Below are positions 1-13,060 of a DNA stretch of 64,000 nucleotides, piece after piece. The position numbers were made by a program, and so were the translations under genes. The stretch is taken from the NCBI RefSeq assembly GCF_001806325.1, contig NZ_CP017580.1, forward strand, positions 3,286,001 through 3,350,000. Reading direction: 5' to 3'. Numbering within the stretch: position 1 is the first letter of the stretch; each line of letters opens with the position of its first letter. The stretch is from Curtobacterium sp. BH-2-1-1 (GTDB lineage: Bacteria > Actinomycetota > Actinomycetes > Actinomycetales > Microbacteriaceae). The notes beneath the pieces were generated by a model that saw only the letters and a program-made list of their open reading frames with translations, searched no databases and had not been told where the DNA came from.

Positions 1-2
1 GG

Positions 3-470
3 CAGGTCCTGCACGTCGTCGGCGGGAAGTCCGACATCGGCCCGAGCGACCTCGACGGGTACCACGTGCTGCCGTACTGCGACCGGATGGACCTGGCGTA
101 CGCCGCGAGCGACTTCGTGGTCTCGCGCGCCGGCGCCGGCATGGTCTGCGAGCTGACCGCCGTCGGGCTGCCGAGCGTCCTCGTGCCGTACCCTGTCGGC
201 AACGGCGAGCAGCGGCACAACGCGAAGGACGTCGTCGACGCCGGGGGAGCGGTCCTCGTGGCCGACGCGGAATTCGACGAGGACTGGGTGACGTTCCAGC
301 TGCTGAACACCCTGCAGGACCGGGCCCGCATCGCCGACATGACCGTCCGTGCCGGCAGCGTCGGACACCGCGACGGCGCCGACCGCATGACGGACCTCGT
401 CCTCGACGCCGCGAAGCGCGCGACCGATGCGACGCGCGACGCGCACGACAGCACCACGGAGGAACGATGA
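3..470 (+). CDS. murG: MurG, 3' part (lipid II synthase)
   Basis: Partial gene: it runs in from the left edge and only the last about 155 residues are visible. MurG transfers GlcNAc from UDP-GlcNAc onto lipid I at the inner face of the membrane to make lipid II. The visible part is the C-terminal GT-B domain that binds UDP-GlcNAc, with [11 protein letters not shown], then [17 protein letters not shown] and DAGGA, which is the family pattern of a Gly-rich loop, a Glu contacting the nucleotide, and a Q-x-NA motif. The last residues are an Asp/Thr/Arg-rich tail. It overlaps murC by 4 bases (ATGA), so the two are probably translationally coupled in the division cluster. Upstream genes lie outside the window. 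Confidence 0.95.
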   Translation, partial: QVLHVVGGKSDIGPSDLDGYHVLPYCDRMDLAYAASDFVVSRAGAGMVCELTAVGLPSVLVPYPVGNGEQRHNAKDVVDAGGAVLVADAEFDEDWVTFQLLNTLQDRARIADMTVRAGSVGHRDGADRMTDLVLDAAKRATDATRDAHDSTTEER

Positions 471-1888
471 CCATCAAGCCGGACCTGACGCAGCCGATCC
501 CCGACGAACTCGGCACAGTCCACTTCGTCGGCATCGGCGGCTCCGGCATGAGCGGCATCGCCCGACTCTTCCTCGCCGCCGGCCACCGCGTGACCGGCAG
601 CGACTCGCGCGAGACCGCCACCACCGGCACCATGCGTGACCTCGGTGCCGAGGTGCACATCGGCCACGACGCCGCGAACGTCGGCGACGCGGACACCATC
701 GTCGTCACGAGCGCGCTCTGGCCGGACAACCCGGAGCTCCTCGAGGCCCAGCGCCGTGGCCTGCCGGTCCTGCACCGGTCGCAGGCCCTCGCCGCCCTCA
801 TCGCCGAGCACCGCCTCGTCGCGGTCGCCGGCGCGCACGGCAAGACCACCTCGACCGGCATGATCGTCACCGCGCTCGTCGAGCTCGGGCTGGACCCGAG
901 CTTCGTGAACGGTGGGGTCATCCAGTCCCTCGGCACGAGCTCGGCGCCCGGCTCGAGCGACCTGTTCGTCGTCGAGGCCGACGAGTCCGACGGCTCCTTC
1001 CTGCTCTACGACGTCGCGGTCGCCCTCATCACGAACGTCGACGCCGACCACCTCGACCACTACGGCAGCGAGGAGGCCTTCACCGAGGCCTTCGTCGAGT
1101 TCGCCGCGAAGGCGAGCGAGCGCGTCGTGATCTCGAGCGACGACGCCGGCGCGAAGGCGGTCACGGCCGGGATCCGCGCCCGCGAGGACGCGCCCGAGAT
1201 CGTCACCTTCGGCGAGGCCGTCGACGCCGACGTCCGGATCGAGGGGATCACCGAGTCCGCCGGGGTCGAGGTCGACTTCCGCGCCGCGGGCGAGGCGCAC
1301 CACCTGACGCTCCGGGTCCCCGGCCGCCACAACGCGATCAACGCCGTCGGCGCCTTCGCCGTCCTGACCGGACTCGGCGTCGCCGCCGAGGACGCGATCC
1401 GTGGCATCGAGGCCTTCGGCGGGACCCAGCGACGCTTCGAGCTGCACGGCGTCGAGCGCGGCGTCTCGGTCTACGACGACTACGCGCACCACCCGACCGA
1501 GGTGGCGGCGGCGCTCAAGGCCGCGCGGAACGTCGTGGGCGACGGCCGGATCATCGCGATCCACCAGCCGCATCTGTACTCGCGGACGCGCCTGATGGCC
1601 GGTGACTTCGCCAAGGTCTACGAGGAGCTCGCCGACCACACCGTCGTCCTCGACGTCTACGGCGCCCGCGAGGACCCGGAGCCCGGCGTCACCGGCGCCC
1701 TCGTGCAGGAGCGCTTCGCCGACCAGTCCCGCGTCGAGTTCCTGCCCGACTGGGACGAGGCCTCGGCGCGCGCGGCCGCGGTCGCGCGCGACGGCGACAT
1801 CATCATGACCCTGAGCTGCGGCGACGTGTACCGCATCATCCCGCAGGTGCTCAGCGCCCTCCACGACGACGGGGCGCTGTCCCGGTGA
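467..1888 (+). CDS. murC: UDP-N-acetylmuramate--L-alanine ligase MurC
   Basis: Cytoplasmic ATP-dependent ligase that adds L-Ala to UDP-MurNAc, the first step of the peptidoglycan stem peptide. The 473 residues match the family's usual length. The N-terminal Rossmann domain carries [11 protein letters not shown] near residues 22-32. The central ATPase domain carries [10 protein letters not shown] near residue 121 and [10 protein letters not shown]. The C-terminal domain has [10 protein letters not shown] near residue 336. The ATG start overlaps the end of murG by 4 bases, and the TGA stop overlaps the GTG start of ftsQ. Together they form a tightly packed murG-murC-ftsQ operon. Confidence 0.97.
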   Translation: MTIKPDLTQPIPDELGTVHFVGIGGSGMSGIARLFLAAGHRVTGSDSRETATTGTMRDLGAEVHIGHDAANVGDADTIVVTSALWPDNPELLEAQRRGLPVLHRSQALAALIAEHRLVAVAGAHGKTTSTGMIVTALVELGLDPSFVNGGVIQSLGTSSAPGSSDLFVVEADESDGSFLLYDVAVALITNVDADHLDHYGSEEAFTEAFVEFAAKASERVVISSDDAGAKAVTAGIRAREDAPEIVTFGEAVDADVRIEGITESAGVEVDFRAAGEAHHLTLRVPGRHNAINAVGAFAVLTGLGVAAEDAIRGIEAFGGTQRRFELHGVERGVSVYDDYAHHPTEVAAALKAARNVVGDGRIIAIHQPHLYSRTRLMAGDFAKVYEELADHTVVLDVYGAREDPEPGVTGALVQERFADQSRVEFLPDWDEASARAAAVARDGDIIMTLSCGDVYRIIPQVLSALHDDGALSR

Positions 1889-3132
1889 AGCGTCCCGAGG
1901 GGTTCGACGAGCGGCCGGCCCGTCCGGACGCACCTGCCGACGGCGCGGGCGCGCCCCGGCAGCGTCGTGCCCCGCTGATCCCGCGGCGTCCGTCCCGCGA
2001 GCCCGAGCCGGAAGTCCAGGAGGCGCGGCTCGAGCCCGCCACCGAGGAACCGGTCGTCGAGACGGCAGACCCCACCGCCGCCGACACGTCGAACGGGTCG
2101 GCGCGCGACCGCGCCGGTGCCCTCGCCGGCGCCGCCGGCCGTCGCCTCGGCGCCGGACTGTCGTCCGTCGCCGGCCGGCTGCGCGAGTACACGCCCGACG
2201 AGGACCACCACGATCCCGAGGCCGAGCGCCTCGCCCGGGAGCGGCAGGAGACCGAGCGCCGCGACGCCGCGCGGCTCGCCCACCTGACCGACCTGCACGG
2301 CCCGGACGAGGACGGCCACGAGCGCCCGATCGGTGCCGGCGTCCGCGCTGCCGAGACCGCCCGGGAGGCCCGGGTGGCCAAGCGCCGTCGTCGCCTCCTC
2401 GAGCGCGCCGAGGTCCGCCGCTTCACCCGTCGCAGCCGGCACCGCCGCGCCGCCTGGATCACCGCAGCGAGCATCGTCCTCGTCTTCGGGATCTCGATCC
2501 TCGTCGCGGTGTTCTCGCCGTTGATGGCGCTCCAGACCATCGAGGTCAAGGGGACGAACCGCGTCGACGAGACCCAGCTCCGCCAGGCGCTCTCCGACCA
2601 GATCGGCACCCCGCTGGCCCGGCTCGACTTCGACGCCATCAAGAAGGACATCGCCGGCTTCCCGCTCATCGAGAGCTACGTGACGGAGGAAGCCCCGCCG
2701 CACACCCTCGTGGTCACCGTGACCGAGCGCACCCCGGTCGTCGCGGTGCGGTCGGGGAAGTCCTTCGACCTGGTCGACCCTGCAGGCATCGTCGTGCAGT
2801 CGTCGCCGAAGCAGCCCGCGAACATGCCCGTCGCCGACATCGGCAACGCGAAGCTCGGCTCGTCGGAGTTCCGCACGATGACCGAGGTCGTGCTCGCGCT
2901 CCCGTCGACCGTCCGTCAGCAGGTGACGAGCGTGAAGGGCTCGACCGCCGACGACGTGACCCTCACCCTCAAGGACGGCTCGAGCGTCGTCTGGGGGAAC
3001 CCGGAGCAGTCCGACGCGAAGGCGGCCCTCCTCGCGGCCCTCGTGAAGGACCACGCGGCGCGGAACCCCGGCGTCGTCGTCGAGTACGACGTCAGCGCTC
3101 CGGACAACGGCATCATCCGCGCGAAGAAGTAG
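1885..3132 (+). CDS. ftsQ: Cell division protein FtsQ/DivIB
   Basis: Bitopic divisome protein that links the Z-ring to the septal peptidoglycan synthase. It has a very long cytoplasmic N-terminus (about 189 residues, rich in Pro, Arg and Glu), one membrane segment near residues 190-212 ([20 protein letters not shown]), then a POTRA domain ([21 protein letters not shown]) and the FtsQ C-terminal domain. The long cytoplasmic tail is common in actinobacteria but makes this one of the longer members at 415 residues. The GTG start overlaps the murC stop (GTGA). The next gene, ftsZ, is 150 bases away and appears to have its own promoter. Confidence 0.93.
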   Translation: MKRPEGFDERPARPDAPADGAGAPRQRRAPLIPRRPSREPEPEVQEARLEPATEEPVVETADPTAADTSNGSARDRAGALAGAAGRRLGAGLSSVAGRLREYTPDEDHHDPEAERLARERQETERRDAARLAHLTDLHGPDEDGHERPIGAGVRAAETAREARVAKRRRRLLERAEVRRFTRRSRHRRAAWITAASIVLVFGISILVAVFSPLMALQTIEVKGTNRVDETQLRQALSDQIGTPLARLDFDAIKKDIAGFPLIESYVTEEAPPHTLVVTVTERTPVVAVRSGKSFDLVDPAGIVVQSSPKQPANMPVADIGNAKLGSSEFRTMTEVVLALPSTVRQQVTSVKGSTADDVTLTLKDGSSVVWGNPEQSDAKAALLAALVKDHAARNPGVVVEYDVSAPDNGIIRAKK

Positions 3133-3197
3133 CGGAAGTCGTCGCGGAATCGCGCGACACGCGGCGTGGCGGGGCGACAGTGCCCGGAGCGCACCCG

Positions 3198-3203
3198 TAG
3201 CGT
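3198..3203 (+). promoter_or_regulatory. Candidate ftsZ -10 hexamer
   Basis: TAGCGT fits the TANNNT form seen before many genes here. It lies in the 150-base ftsQ-ftsZ gap, 79 bases before the GTG start, giving a leader of about 72 bases. No clear -35 is visible. Multiple ftsZ promoters are known in other actinobacteria; this one is inferred from sequence only. Confidence 0.4.
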
Positions 3204-3282
3204 CGAAGCCAGCACCACATCTACCAGCAATGCCCCTGAACTTCAAGTAGAGGTTGAGGGTTCGACCGGAGGCCTGACTGAC

Positions 3283-4452
3283 GTGACCACGAACCACAAC
3301 TACCTCGCCGTCATCAAGGTCGTCGGCGTCGGCGGCGGCGGCGTGAACGCCGTCAACCGGATGATCGAGCTCGGCCTCCGCGGGGTGGAGTTCATCGCGA
3401 TCAACACCGACGCGCAGGCGCTGCTCCTGAGCGACGCCGACGTCAAGCTCGACGTGGGCCGCGAGATCACCCGCGGCCTCGGCGCCGGAGCGGACCCCGA
3501 GGTCGGCCGTCGTGCCGCCGAGGACCACGCGGAGGAGATCGAAGAGGCCCTCGCCGGTGCCGACATGGTCTTCGTCACCGCCGGTGAGGGCGGTGGGACC
3601 GGCACGGGTGGTGCGCCCGTGGTCGCCCGCATCGCGAAGTCGATCGGCGCGCTCACCATCGGCGTCGTCACGAAGCCGTTCAGCTTCGAGGGCAAGCGTC
3701 GTCAGTCGCAGGCCGAGAACGGTGTCGCCGGCCTCAAGGACGAGGTCGACACGCTCATCGTCGTGCCGAACGACCGCCTGCTCGAGATCAGCGACCGCGG
3801 CATCTCGATGGTCGAGGCGTTCGCCACGGCCGACCAGGTGCTCCTCGCCGGTGTCCAGGGCATCACCGACCTGATCACCACCCCCGGCCTGATCAACCTC
3901 GACTTCGCCGACGTGAAGTCCGTCATGCAGGGTGCGGGTTCCGCGCTCATGGGCATCGGTTCCTCGCGGGGTGCCGACCGGGCGATCAAGGCGGCCGAAC
4001 TGGCCGTCGCGAGCCCGCTGCTCGAGGCCTCGATCGACGGTGCGCACGGCGTGCTGCTCTCGATCCAGGGCGGTTCGAACCTCGGCATCTTCGAGATCAA
4101 CGACGCGGCCCGTCTGGTGCAGGAGGCAGTCCACCCCGAGGCGAACATCATCTTCGGTGCCGTCATCGACGACACGCTCGGCGACGAGGTCCGCGTGACC
4201 GTCATCGCCGCGGGCTTCGACGGCGGCGAGCCCACCTCGCAGCAGAAGGAGCGCCGCTCCAGCTGGGTCGACCCCGAGGCCGGCGCGACCGTCCCCGTGG
4301 CGTCCGCCGGTGCGACCGGCGCGATCGAGGACTCGTCCTCGTCCGCCCCGTCGTGGGCGTCGCAGGAGCACGAGGCGCCCGCGCAGCGTGCCGCCGACCC
4401 GGCGTTCGACGACGATGACGACGAGCTCGACGTCCCCGACTTCCTGAAGTAA
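3283..4452 (+). CDS. ftsZ: Cell division GTPase FtsZ
   Basis: Tubulin-like GTPase that forms the Z-ring. I start it at the GTG at 3283 because GGAGG at 3268-3272 sits 10 bases upstream and the product then begins [20 protein letters not shown], the usual actinobacterial N-terminus; an earlier in-frame ATG at 3166 would add 39 residues with no family resemblance. The G-box GGGTGTG is near residues 102-108. The C-terminus ends in the acidic linker and [10 protein letters not shown], the conserved peptide that binds SepF and other partners. Length is 389 residues. No ftsA lies nearby, as is normal for actinobacteria, where SepF takes over membrane anchoring. Confidence 0.97.
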   Translation: MTTNHNYLAVIKVVGVGGGGVNAVNRMIELGLRGVEFIAINTDAQALLLSDADVKLDVGREITRGLGAGADPEVGRRAAEDHAEEIEEALAGADMVFVTAGEGGGTGTGGAPVVARIAKSIGALTIGVVTKPFSFEGKRRQSQAENGVAGLKDEVDTLIVVPNDRLLEISDRGISMVEAFATADQVLLAGVQGITDLITTPGLINLDFADVKSVMQGAGSALMGIGSSRGADRAIKAAELAVASPLLEASIDGAHGVLLSIQGGSNLGIFEINDAARLVQEAVHPEANIIFGAVIDDTLGDEVRVTVIAAGFDGGEPTSQQKERRSSWVDPEAGATVPVASAGATGAIEDSSSSAPSWASQEHEAPAQRAADPAFDDDDDELDVPDFLK

Positions 4453-4458
4453 CGAGCG

Positions 4459-5181
4459 TTGTCAGACGACCCGCGCCTCCCGTCCCCGTCAGCAGACGAC
4501 GGACTGGAGGCGCGTCTCGCGTCCGTCAGGAGCGGCATCTCCGACGCGGCGCGCGCCGCAGGGCGCTCGGCCGACGAACTCACGCTCGTCGTCGTCACGA
4601 AGTTCCACCCGGCGTCGCTCGTCCGCGACCTCGCCGCGCTCGGCGTGACCGACGTGGGGGAGAACCGGCACCAGGAGGCGCAGGCGAAGGCCGCCGAGCT
4701 CACCGACCTCCCGCTGACCTGGCACTTCGTCGGACAGCTGCAGTCGAAGAAGGCCCGGCAGGTCCGGCGGTACGCACACGTCGTGCAGTCGCTCGACCGC
4801 GAGTCCGTGGTGGACGCGTTCGCGCCGACCGAGGCCGAACCCGAACCGCCGGTGATCGACGGCTTCGTGCAGGTCAACCTGACCGACGACCCCGACCGCG
4901 GTGGCGTCCGACCCGACGCCGTCGAGGCCATGGTGTCGCGGGTGCTCGCGACCGGCACGATCCGGCTCCGCGGGGTGATGGCCGTCGCGCCGCTCGACGA
5001 GGAGCCGCGCGCGGCCTTCGCCCGGCTCCGTGGGGTCTCCGAGCGCGTGGTGTCCCTCGCCCCCGCCGCGACGGACATCTCGGCCGGGATGAGCGGCGAC
5101 TACGCCGACGCCGTGCTCGAGGGCGCGACACACCTGCGGATCGGGACCGCAATCACGGGAAATCGGCCGGTCGCGCCCTAG
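4459..5181 (+). CDS. PLP homeostasis protein YggS/YlmE (alanine racemase-like fold)
   Basis: PLP-binding TIM-barrel protein of the PLPBP family, which buffers pyridoxal phosphate; it has no known racemase activity. The PLP lysine is K48 in [11 protein letters not shown], followed by [12 protein letters not shown] and [13 protein letters not shown], and later MSGDYADAV, all family signatures. It uses a TTG start 6 bases after the ftsZ stop. The position between ftsZ and sepF is the standard actinobacterial arrangement. Its TAG stop at 5179-5181 is also the first half of a -10 hexamer for sepF. Confidence 0.93.
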   Translation: MSDDPRLPSPSADDGLEARLASVRSGISDAARAAGRSADELTLVVVTKFHPASLVRDLAALGVTDVGENRHQEAQAKAAELTDLPLTWHFVGQLQSKKARQVRRYAHVVQSLDRESVVDAFAPTEAEPEPPVIDGFVQVNLTDDPDRGGVRPDAVEAMVSRVLATGTIRLRGVMAVAPLDEEPRAAFARLRGVSERVVSLAPAATDISAGMSGDYADAVLEGATHLRIGTAITGNRPVAP

Positions 5182-5184
5182 CCT
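5179..5184 (+). promoter_or_regulatory. Candidate sepF -10 hexamer overlapping the yggS stop
   Basis: TAGCCT: the first three bases are the stop codon of the preceding gene. It predicts a start of transcription near 5191 and a leader of about 35 bases before the sepF ATG at 5226. The same stop/-10 overlap recurs between hisD and nrdR. Confidence 0.4.
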
Positions 5185-5225
5185 CGTTGCAAGGGCATCC
5201 ACGAGCACCGACCTCCGGAGGAACC

Positions 5226-5792
5226 ATGGCCAACCCGCTGAAGAAGACGATGGTCTACCTGGGCCTCGCCGACGAGGAACTCGAGTACGAGGACGAGCAG
5301 CCGCAGCAGCAGCCCGCGCGGCAGCAGTCCGCTCCGGCCCCTGCCCCCGCGCCCGCTCCGGTCGCCGACGAGACCCCCGCGCCCGCCGCGGCACCGGTGG
5401 CGCCCGTCGCCGCCGAGCCCAAGGCGCACACCCACCAGCGCGGCGCCCAGGTCACCCCGCTCCGCCGCTCGCACACGTCCGCACAGAAGGCAGCACCGGT
5501 CCAGGAAATGAACGAGATCCTCACCGTCCACCCCCGCGAGTACAAGGACGCCCAGTCCATCGCCGAGAGCTTCCGCGACGGCATCCCCGTCATCATCAAC
5601 CTCTCGCAGATGACCGAGGCCGACGCCCGCCGCATGATCGACTTCGCCTCCGGGCTGTCGCTCGGCCTCTACGGCAAGATCGAGCGCGTCACCAACAAGG
5701 TGTTCCTGCTGTCGCCGGCACACGTCGCGGTGAGCGGTGAGGCGCCTGAGGTAGAGTCCGACATCGAGGCGTCCTTCTTCGCCCAGTCCTGA
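5226..5792 (+). CDS. sepF: Cell division protein SepF
   Basis: Membrane-anchoring partner of FtsZ. The ATG at 5226 is chosen because GGAGG at 5217-5221 sits 4 bases before it and the product begins [14 protein letters not shown], the short amphipathic helix that binds the membrane. A Pro/Ala/Gln-rich linker (residues about 20-90) leads to the SepF core with [29 protein letters not shown], and [30 protein letters not shown] (given here in parts of the conserved core). Length is 188 residues. It is expected to bind the DVPDFLK tail of FtsZ encoded just upstream. Confidence 0.95.
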   Translation: MANPLKKTMVYLGLADEELEYEDEQPQQQPARQQSAPAPAPAPAPVADETPAPAAAPVAPVAAEPKAHTHQRGAQVTPLRRSHTSAQKAAPVQEMNEILTVHPREYKDAQSIAESFRDGIPVIINLSQMTEADARRMIDFASGLSLGLYGKIERVTNKVFLLSPAHVAVSGEAPEVESDIEASFFAQS

Positions 5793-5863
5793 GTCCCTCA
5801 GGCCCACCCGCCCCGTGCGGCTCGTCGCATGACGGTCCGCACCCGAGCTGAGCGAGCCCCATC

Positions 5864-6166
5864 GTGACCGCGATCCTCACGATCCTGTACTACCTCCTCC
5901 TGCTGTACATCCTCGTGCTGTGGGGGCGGTTCGTCCTCGACATCGTCCAGCAGTTCAACCGGTCCTGGCGGCCGCGCGGAGCACTCCTCGTCGTCGCCGA
6001 CGTGGTGTACACCGTGACGGACCCGCCGATCCGGGCGGTCCGCCGGGTCCTCCCGCCGATGCGCATGGGCCCCGTGGCGCTCGACTTCGGCTGGACGATC
6101 GTGCTCCTCCTGGCGATCATCATCCGGTTCGTGATCGCCCTGCTCATCCCCGTGTTCGCCAACTAA
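5864..6166 (+). CDS. YggT family membrane protein
   Basis: Small integral membrane protein of 100 residues with two hydrophobic segments (residues about 3-22 and 75-98) joined by a basic loop containing the family pattern VVYTVTDPPIRAVRRVLPP. It starts with GTG. YggT proteins sit between sepF and divIVA in most Gram-positive division clusters; the molecular role is unknown, with proposals in membrane or osmotic stress. The gap of 71 bases after sepF holds no clear promoter, so it probably belongs to the same transcript. Confidence 0.9.
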   Translation: MTAILTILYYLLLLYILVLWGRFVLDIVQQFNRSWRPRGALLVVADVVYTVTDPPIRAVRRVLPPMRMGPVALDFGWTIVLLLAIIIRFVIALLIPVFAN

Positions 6167-6285
6167 GAGGACACGACACGCGCCACGCCCAGTGCGTGGT
6201 CACGGTTCACGGCCACCATCGGTGTACGGTGGTCGGGATCCGATGCTCGCCCCGGCGTGGCATCCGCACCGTTCGGCGCGACTGG

Positions 6286-6291
6286 TAGATT
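6286..6291 (+). promoter_or_regulatory. Candidate wag31 -10 hexamer
   Basis: TAGATT in the 178-base gap before wag31, predicting a leader of about 47 bases. GAGG at 6333-6336 then gives a ribosome-binding site 8 bases before the ATG. No convincing -35 is visible. Confidence 0.4.
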
Positions 6292-6344
6292 CGGTCGCAC
6301 CGAGACGGTTCCACACGTTCAGCAGTTCTATTGAGGTGACGGCA

Positions 6345-7028
6345 ATGGCTTTGACGCCGGAAGACGTAGTCAACAAGCGGTTCCAGCCGACGAAGTTCCG
6401 CGAGGGCTACGACCAGGACGAGGTCGACGACTTCCTCGACGAGGTCGTCGTCGAGCTCCGTCGCCTGACGGCCGAGAACGACGAGCTCCGCCAGCGCCTG
6501 CAGACGGCCGAGTCCGCGCCGAAGCCGGCCGAGGCCGAGCAGTCCGCTCCGACCCCCGAGCCCGAGCCGGAGCCCGCCCCCGTGGCAGCCGCGCCGGAGC
6601 CCGCTCCGGTCGCCGCCGCCGCGCCGGCCACCACGGTCCCGGCCGACGAGGACACCGAGGGCACCACGAACCTCCTGACGCTCGCCCGTCGTCTCCACGA
6701 GGAGCACGTCCGCGAAGGCGTCGAGAAGCGCGACGCGCTCATCGCCGAGGGCACCGCGCAGGCCGCCCGTCTCGTCTCCGAGGCCGAGGCCAAGCAGCGC
6801 CAGATCATCGCCGACACCGAGAACACGAACCGTCAGCGTGTCGCGGTGCTCGAGCAGGAGCAGCGCCAGCTCGAGGGCAAGATCGACGAGCTCCGCACGT
6901 TCGAGCGCGACTACCGTGCACAGCTCAAGAGCTACATCCAGGGTCAGCTCAACGAGCTGGACGGCTCGGGCACCGAGCAGTCCGGGCTCACCCCGGCGCC
7001 GGCATCGGCGCAGGGCTTCGGCAACTGA
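6345..7028 (+). CDS. wag31: DivIVA/Wag31 polar growth protein
   Basis: Coiled-coil scaffold that marks curved membrane at poles and septa and directs polar wall synthesis in actinobacteria. I start it at ATG 6345, giving MALTPEDVVNKRFQPTKF, the canonical membrane-binding N-terminus; a longer in-frame reading from 6192 is not supported. Residues 1-60 form the DivIVA N-domain, about 65-110 a low-complexity Pro/Glu/Ala linker (PEPEPEPAPVAAAPEPAPVA), and about 120-205 a second coiled coil. Length is 227 residues. The linker in Wag31 is a known phosphorylation region in mycobacteria; I see no clear site conserved here. Confidence 0.95.
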   Translation: MALTPEDVVNKRFQPTKFREGYDQDEVDDFLDEVVVELRRLTAENDELRQRLQTAESAPKPAEAEQSAPTPEPEPEPAPVAAAPEPAPVAAAAPATTVPADEDTEGTTNLLTLARRLHEEHVREGVEKRDALIAEGTAQAARLVSEAEAKQRQIIADTENTNRQRVAVLEQEQRQLEGKIDELRTFERDYRAQLKSYIQGQLNELDGSGTEQSGLTPAPASAQGFGN

Positions 7029-7030
7029 CG

Positions 7031-7693
7031 TTGTCGCGACCAGCATCACGAGCGAAGGTCAGTGTCCGCGCGATCGCGGCACTGGCCTTCGCCGCTGCCG
7101 TCGTGGTGGCGCTCGACCAGGGCGTGAAGGCGCTCGTCGTCGCCAACCTGCCGTACGGCACCGTCGTCCCGGTCCTCGGGAACGCCCTGCAGCTGCTCTA
7201 CGTCCGGAACCCCGGTGCCGCGTTCTCGTTCGCGGTGAACATGACGTGGGTGTTCTCGATCGTCTCGACCGCCGTCGTGGTCGCGATCATCGTGTTCGCC
7301 CGGCGGATCCGCTCGATGTGGTGGGCGCTCGTGCTCGGCATGCTCCTCGGCGGGGCGCTCGGCAACCTGCTCGACCGGCTCTTCCGTGAGCCCGGCTTCG
7401 GTCGCGGCCACGTGGTGGACTTCATCTCGACCCCGTGGATGATGCCCGCGATCTACAACATCGCCGACTCGTTCATCTGCATCAGCATGGTGGTCTTCGT
7501 CCTGCTGGTGATCCTCGGGGTGAACCTCGACGGCACCCGCGCGCTCTCCGCGAAGCAGCAGCGCGCGGTGGACGCGGTCCGCGCGCAGTCGGACGCCTCC
7601 GAGGCGGACGAGCACCGCGCCTCCCGGCCCCTGGTCGAGGACCCGCGCGCGCCGCGTGACGGGCGGGACACCCTCGGACACGACGCGACGTGA
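7031..7693 (+). CDS. lspA: Lipoprotein signal peptidase LspA (signal peptidase II)
   Basis: Membrane aspartyl protease that cleaves prolipoproteins after lipidation. TTG start, 2 bases after the wag31 stop. Four membrane segments are visible. The two catalytic aspartates are D130 in GHVVDF and D146 in YNIADSF. The C-terminal about 50 residues (from about 170) are a hydrophilic extension with no family resemblance. Substrates in this window would include the CtaC and osmoprotectant-binding lipoproteins. It overlaps rluD by 4 bases (GTGA), the usual lspA-rluD coupling. Confidence 0.95.
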   Translation: MSRPASRAKVSVRAIAALAFAAAVVVALDQGVKALVVANLPYGTVVPVLGNALQLLYVRNPGAAFSFAVNMTWVFSIVSTAVVVAIIVFARRIRSMWWALVLGMLLGGALGNLLDRLFREPGFGRGHVVDFISTPWMMPAIYNIADSFICISMVVFVLLVILGVNLDGTRALSAKQQRAVDAVRAQSDASEADEHRASRPLVEDPRAPRDGRDTLGHDAT

Positions 7694-8613
7694 CCGAGAG
7701 CCGTTCCCTGCCGGTCCCGGACGGGCTCGCCGGTGAGCGTGTCGACGCCGCCATCGCGAAGCTCCTCGGGTTCAGTCGTTCCTTCGCGGCCGAGGTCGTC
7801 TCGGCCGGCGGCGTGACCGTCGACGGGGTCACGGTGGACAAGTCCGACCGGTTGCACGCCGACTCCTGGCTGCAGGTCGAGTGGACGCCGAAGGAAGCCC
7901 CCCGGATCATCCCGGTCGAGGTCCCCGGCATGACGGTCGTGCACGACGACGACGACATCGTCGTGGTGGACAAGCCGATCGGCGTCGCCGCACACCCCTC
8001 GCCCGGCTGGGACGGCCCCACGGTCCCCGGTGGCCTCGCCGCCGCGGGCTTCACCATCGCGACCTCCGGCGCCGCCGAACGCGCGGGCATCGTGCACCGG
8101 CTCGACGTCGGCACCTCGGGACTGATGGTCGTGGCGAAGACCGAGCTGGCGTACACGCACCTCAAGCGCGCGTTCAAGGAGCGCACGGTCGAGAAGGTCT
8201 ACCACGCCCTCGCGCAGGGGCACCCCGACCCCACTTCCGGCACGATCGACGCGCCCATCGGTCGACACCCCTCGAGCGACTGGAAGTTCGCGGTCACGGC
8301 CGACGGCAAGCCGAGCGTGACGCACTACGAGACCCTCGAGGCGTTCCGCTCCGCGACCCTGCTCGAGGTGCACCTCGAGACCGGTCGGACGCACCAGATC
8401 CGGGTGCACATGGCGGCGACCCGGCACCCGCTCGTGGGTGACACGATGTACGGGGCCGACCCGGTGCTCGCCGAGGAGCTCGGGCTCACGCGGCAGTGGC
8501 TCGACGCCGTCCGGCTCGGGTTCGAGCACCCGCGCACGGGGTCGTGGGTGTCGTACTCGGCGGAGTACCCCGACGACCTGCAGCGGGCGCTGGACCGCAT
8601 CCGCGCCGCGTAG
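7690..8613 (+). CDS. 23S rRNA pseudouridine synthase, RluA/RluD family
   Basis: Converts specific uridines of 23S rRNA (helix 69 in RluD) to pseudouridine. An N-terminal S4 RNA-binding domain (residues about 14-75, [20 protein letters not shown]) precedes the synthase domain with [12 protein letters not shown] and the catalytic motif [10 protein letters not shown], whose aspartate is D139. [13 protein letters not shown] is the third family signature. Length is 307 residues. It is the last gene of the left cluster; after its stop there is a 560-base gene-free repeat block. Confidence 0.93.
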   Translation: MTESRSLPVPDGLAGERVDAAIAKLLGFSRSFAAEVVSAGGVTVDGVTVDKSDRLHADSWLQVEWTPKEAPRIIPVEVPGMTVVHDDDDIVVVDKPIGVAAHPSPGWDGPTVPGGLAAAGFTIATSGAAERAGIVHRLDVGTSGLMVVAKTELAYTHLKRAFKERTVEKVYHALAQGHPDPTSGTIDAPIGRHPSSDWKFAVTADGKPSVTHYETLEAFRSATLLEVHLETGRTHQIRVHMAATRHPLVGDTMYGADPVLAEELGLTRQWLDAVRLGFEHPRTGSWVSYSAEYPDDLQRALDRIRAA

Positions 8614-8760
8614 GCCGCGCGCCGGGCGCGCGCCGGGCCCGCGAGCGGGCACGTTCCGTCCCGCTCGGCGCGCCCAGGCGGCCGGTCCCGCCCGGTCGGC
8701 GCCGCGCGCGCGGCGTGTCGCGCCCGCTGGGCGTGGGCGGCGGGCTCGGCCGACCGAGGT

Positions 8761-8805
8761 CGCACGAAGTGCCGCTCTCGGCGCCGCGGAGCGGCACTTC
8801 GTGCG
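8761..8805. repeat. Perfect hairpin, repeat family A
   Basis: Arms of 17 bases, 8761-8777 and 8789-8805, are perfect reverse complements around an 11-base loop. The right arm is GAGCGGCACTTCGTGCG. The second copy keeps the right arm (8964-8980) but its left arm has diverged and no longer pairs. Confidence 0.85.
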
Positions 8806-8860
8806 CTCTCGGCGGGACGCGCGCGGCGTGTTGCGCGCCCGCGACGGCGCGACGCCCTGA

Positions 8861-8904
8861 CGGACGGGAGGCGCGGGTCGGCCCCGCGCCGCGCCTCCCA
8901 TCCG
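8861..8904. terminator. Hairpin, repeat family B, copy 1
   Basis: Arms 8861-8876 (CGGACGGGAGGCGCGG) and 8889-8904 pair at 15 of 16 positions. It could terminate rluD transcription, but no T-run follows and the same hairpin recurs in other gaps, so it is at least as likely a mobile-type palindromic repeat. Confidence 0.6.
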
Positions 8905-9048
8905 CCTCGACGCGCCCGGCCGCGCCCGCCGAGGTCGCGAAATAGGTCGCTGTCGGCGCTGCGGAGCGGCACTTCGTGCGCTCTCGGCGGGACGCGCGCG
9001 GCGTGTTGCGCGCCCTCGGCGTCGCGCCCCGCCGTGCCGCGACCCCCT

Positions 9049-9096
9049 GACGGACGGGAGGCGCGGGTCGGGCCCGCACCGCGCCTCCCGTCCGTC
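9049..9096. terminator. Hairpin, repeat family B, copy 2
   Basis: Perfect 18-base arms, 9049-9066 and 9079-9096, with a 12-base loop. It sits only about 30 bases before the dnaE -10, which suits an insulating terminator between rluD and dnaE. Confidence 0.65.
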
Positions 9097-9128
9097 TCGA
9101 CGCGCCCGGGTTTGTCCCCGGTCGCGGT

Positions 9129-9134
9129 TAGGCT
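9129..9134 (+). promoter_or_regulatory. Candidate dnaE -10 hexamer
   Basis: TAGGCT, 39 bases before the GTG start of dnaE and directly after the family B hairpin. GAACCGGAGG (ending 9168) provides the ribosome-binding site. Confidence 0.45.
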
Positions 9135-9173
9135 GTTGCCAGACCGCAGCAGCTCCCGCGAACCGGAGGTTCC

Positions 9174-12707
<3,534 letters not shown>

Positions 12708-12709
12708 CG

Positions 12710-13060
12710 ATGGCCGGGCACCGCATCTTCGGCACGCCGTTCGCGGCGGTGTACCCGCACTACCTCGCGAAGGTGGAGCGCAAGGGGCACACCAAGGCCG
12801 AGCTCGACGCGGTGATCGAGTGGCTCACGGGGTTCGACGACGCCGCGCTCGAGAAGCACCTCGCCGATGAGAGCACGTTCGAGGACTTCTTCGCGGCCGC
12901 GCACCTCCATCCGAACGCACCGCTCATCACCGGCGTGATCTGCGGCGTCCGGATCGAGGAACTCGACGACCCGCTCATGCGGCAGATCCGGTACCTGGAC
13001 AAGCTCGTCGACGAGGTCGCGAATGGCCGTCCGATGTCGAAGGTGCTCCGGACCGCGTGA
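12710..13060 (+). CDS. DUF2200 domain protein
   Basis: Short cytoplasmic protein of 116 residues, without signal or membrane segment, matching DUF2200 along its length: HRIFGTPFAAVYPHYLAKVERKG at the start (shown in part), then IEWLTGFDD, FFAAAHLHPNAPLITGVICG and MRQIRYLDKLVDEVANGRPM. Its function is unknown. It begins 2 bases after dnaE and its TGA overlaps the GTG of the next gene, so all three are probably cotranscribed; I see no clue to its role from that. Confidence 0.85.
   Translation: MAGHRIFGTPFAAVYPHYLAKVERKGHTKAELDAVIEWLTGFDDAALEKHLADESTFEDFFAAAHLHPNAPLITGVICGVRIEELDDPLMRQIRYLDKLVDEVANGRPMSKVLRTA

Larger units (their letters stand above)
8614..9173. repeat. Gene-free block with two tandem copies of a composite palindromic repeat
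   Basis: No gene is credible here. From about 8755 to 9110 the sequence is two diverged copies of one unit of roughly 180 bases. Each begins GAGGTCG, has the arm GAGCGGCACTTCGTGCG (8789-8805 and 8964-8980), continues through CTCTCGGCGGGACGCGCGCG and ends in a hairpin with GGAGGCGCGG arms. Related pieces occur at 16.87-17.30 kb and 24.86 kb, so this is a dispersed intergenic family. The right end carries the dnaE promoter. Confidence 0.8.

Noticed and set aside
1657-4371. Long minus-strand frames opposite murC, ftsQ and ftsZ, and similar ones opposite cydB-cydD and the comEC region.
   Set aside because: No homology, no ribosome site and mirror codon pattern of real genes.
8614-9173. CRISPR array in the repeat block before dnaE.
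   Set aside because: Only two diverged long units with internal palindromes; no regularly spaced short repeats with unique spacers and no cas genes.
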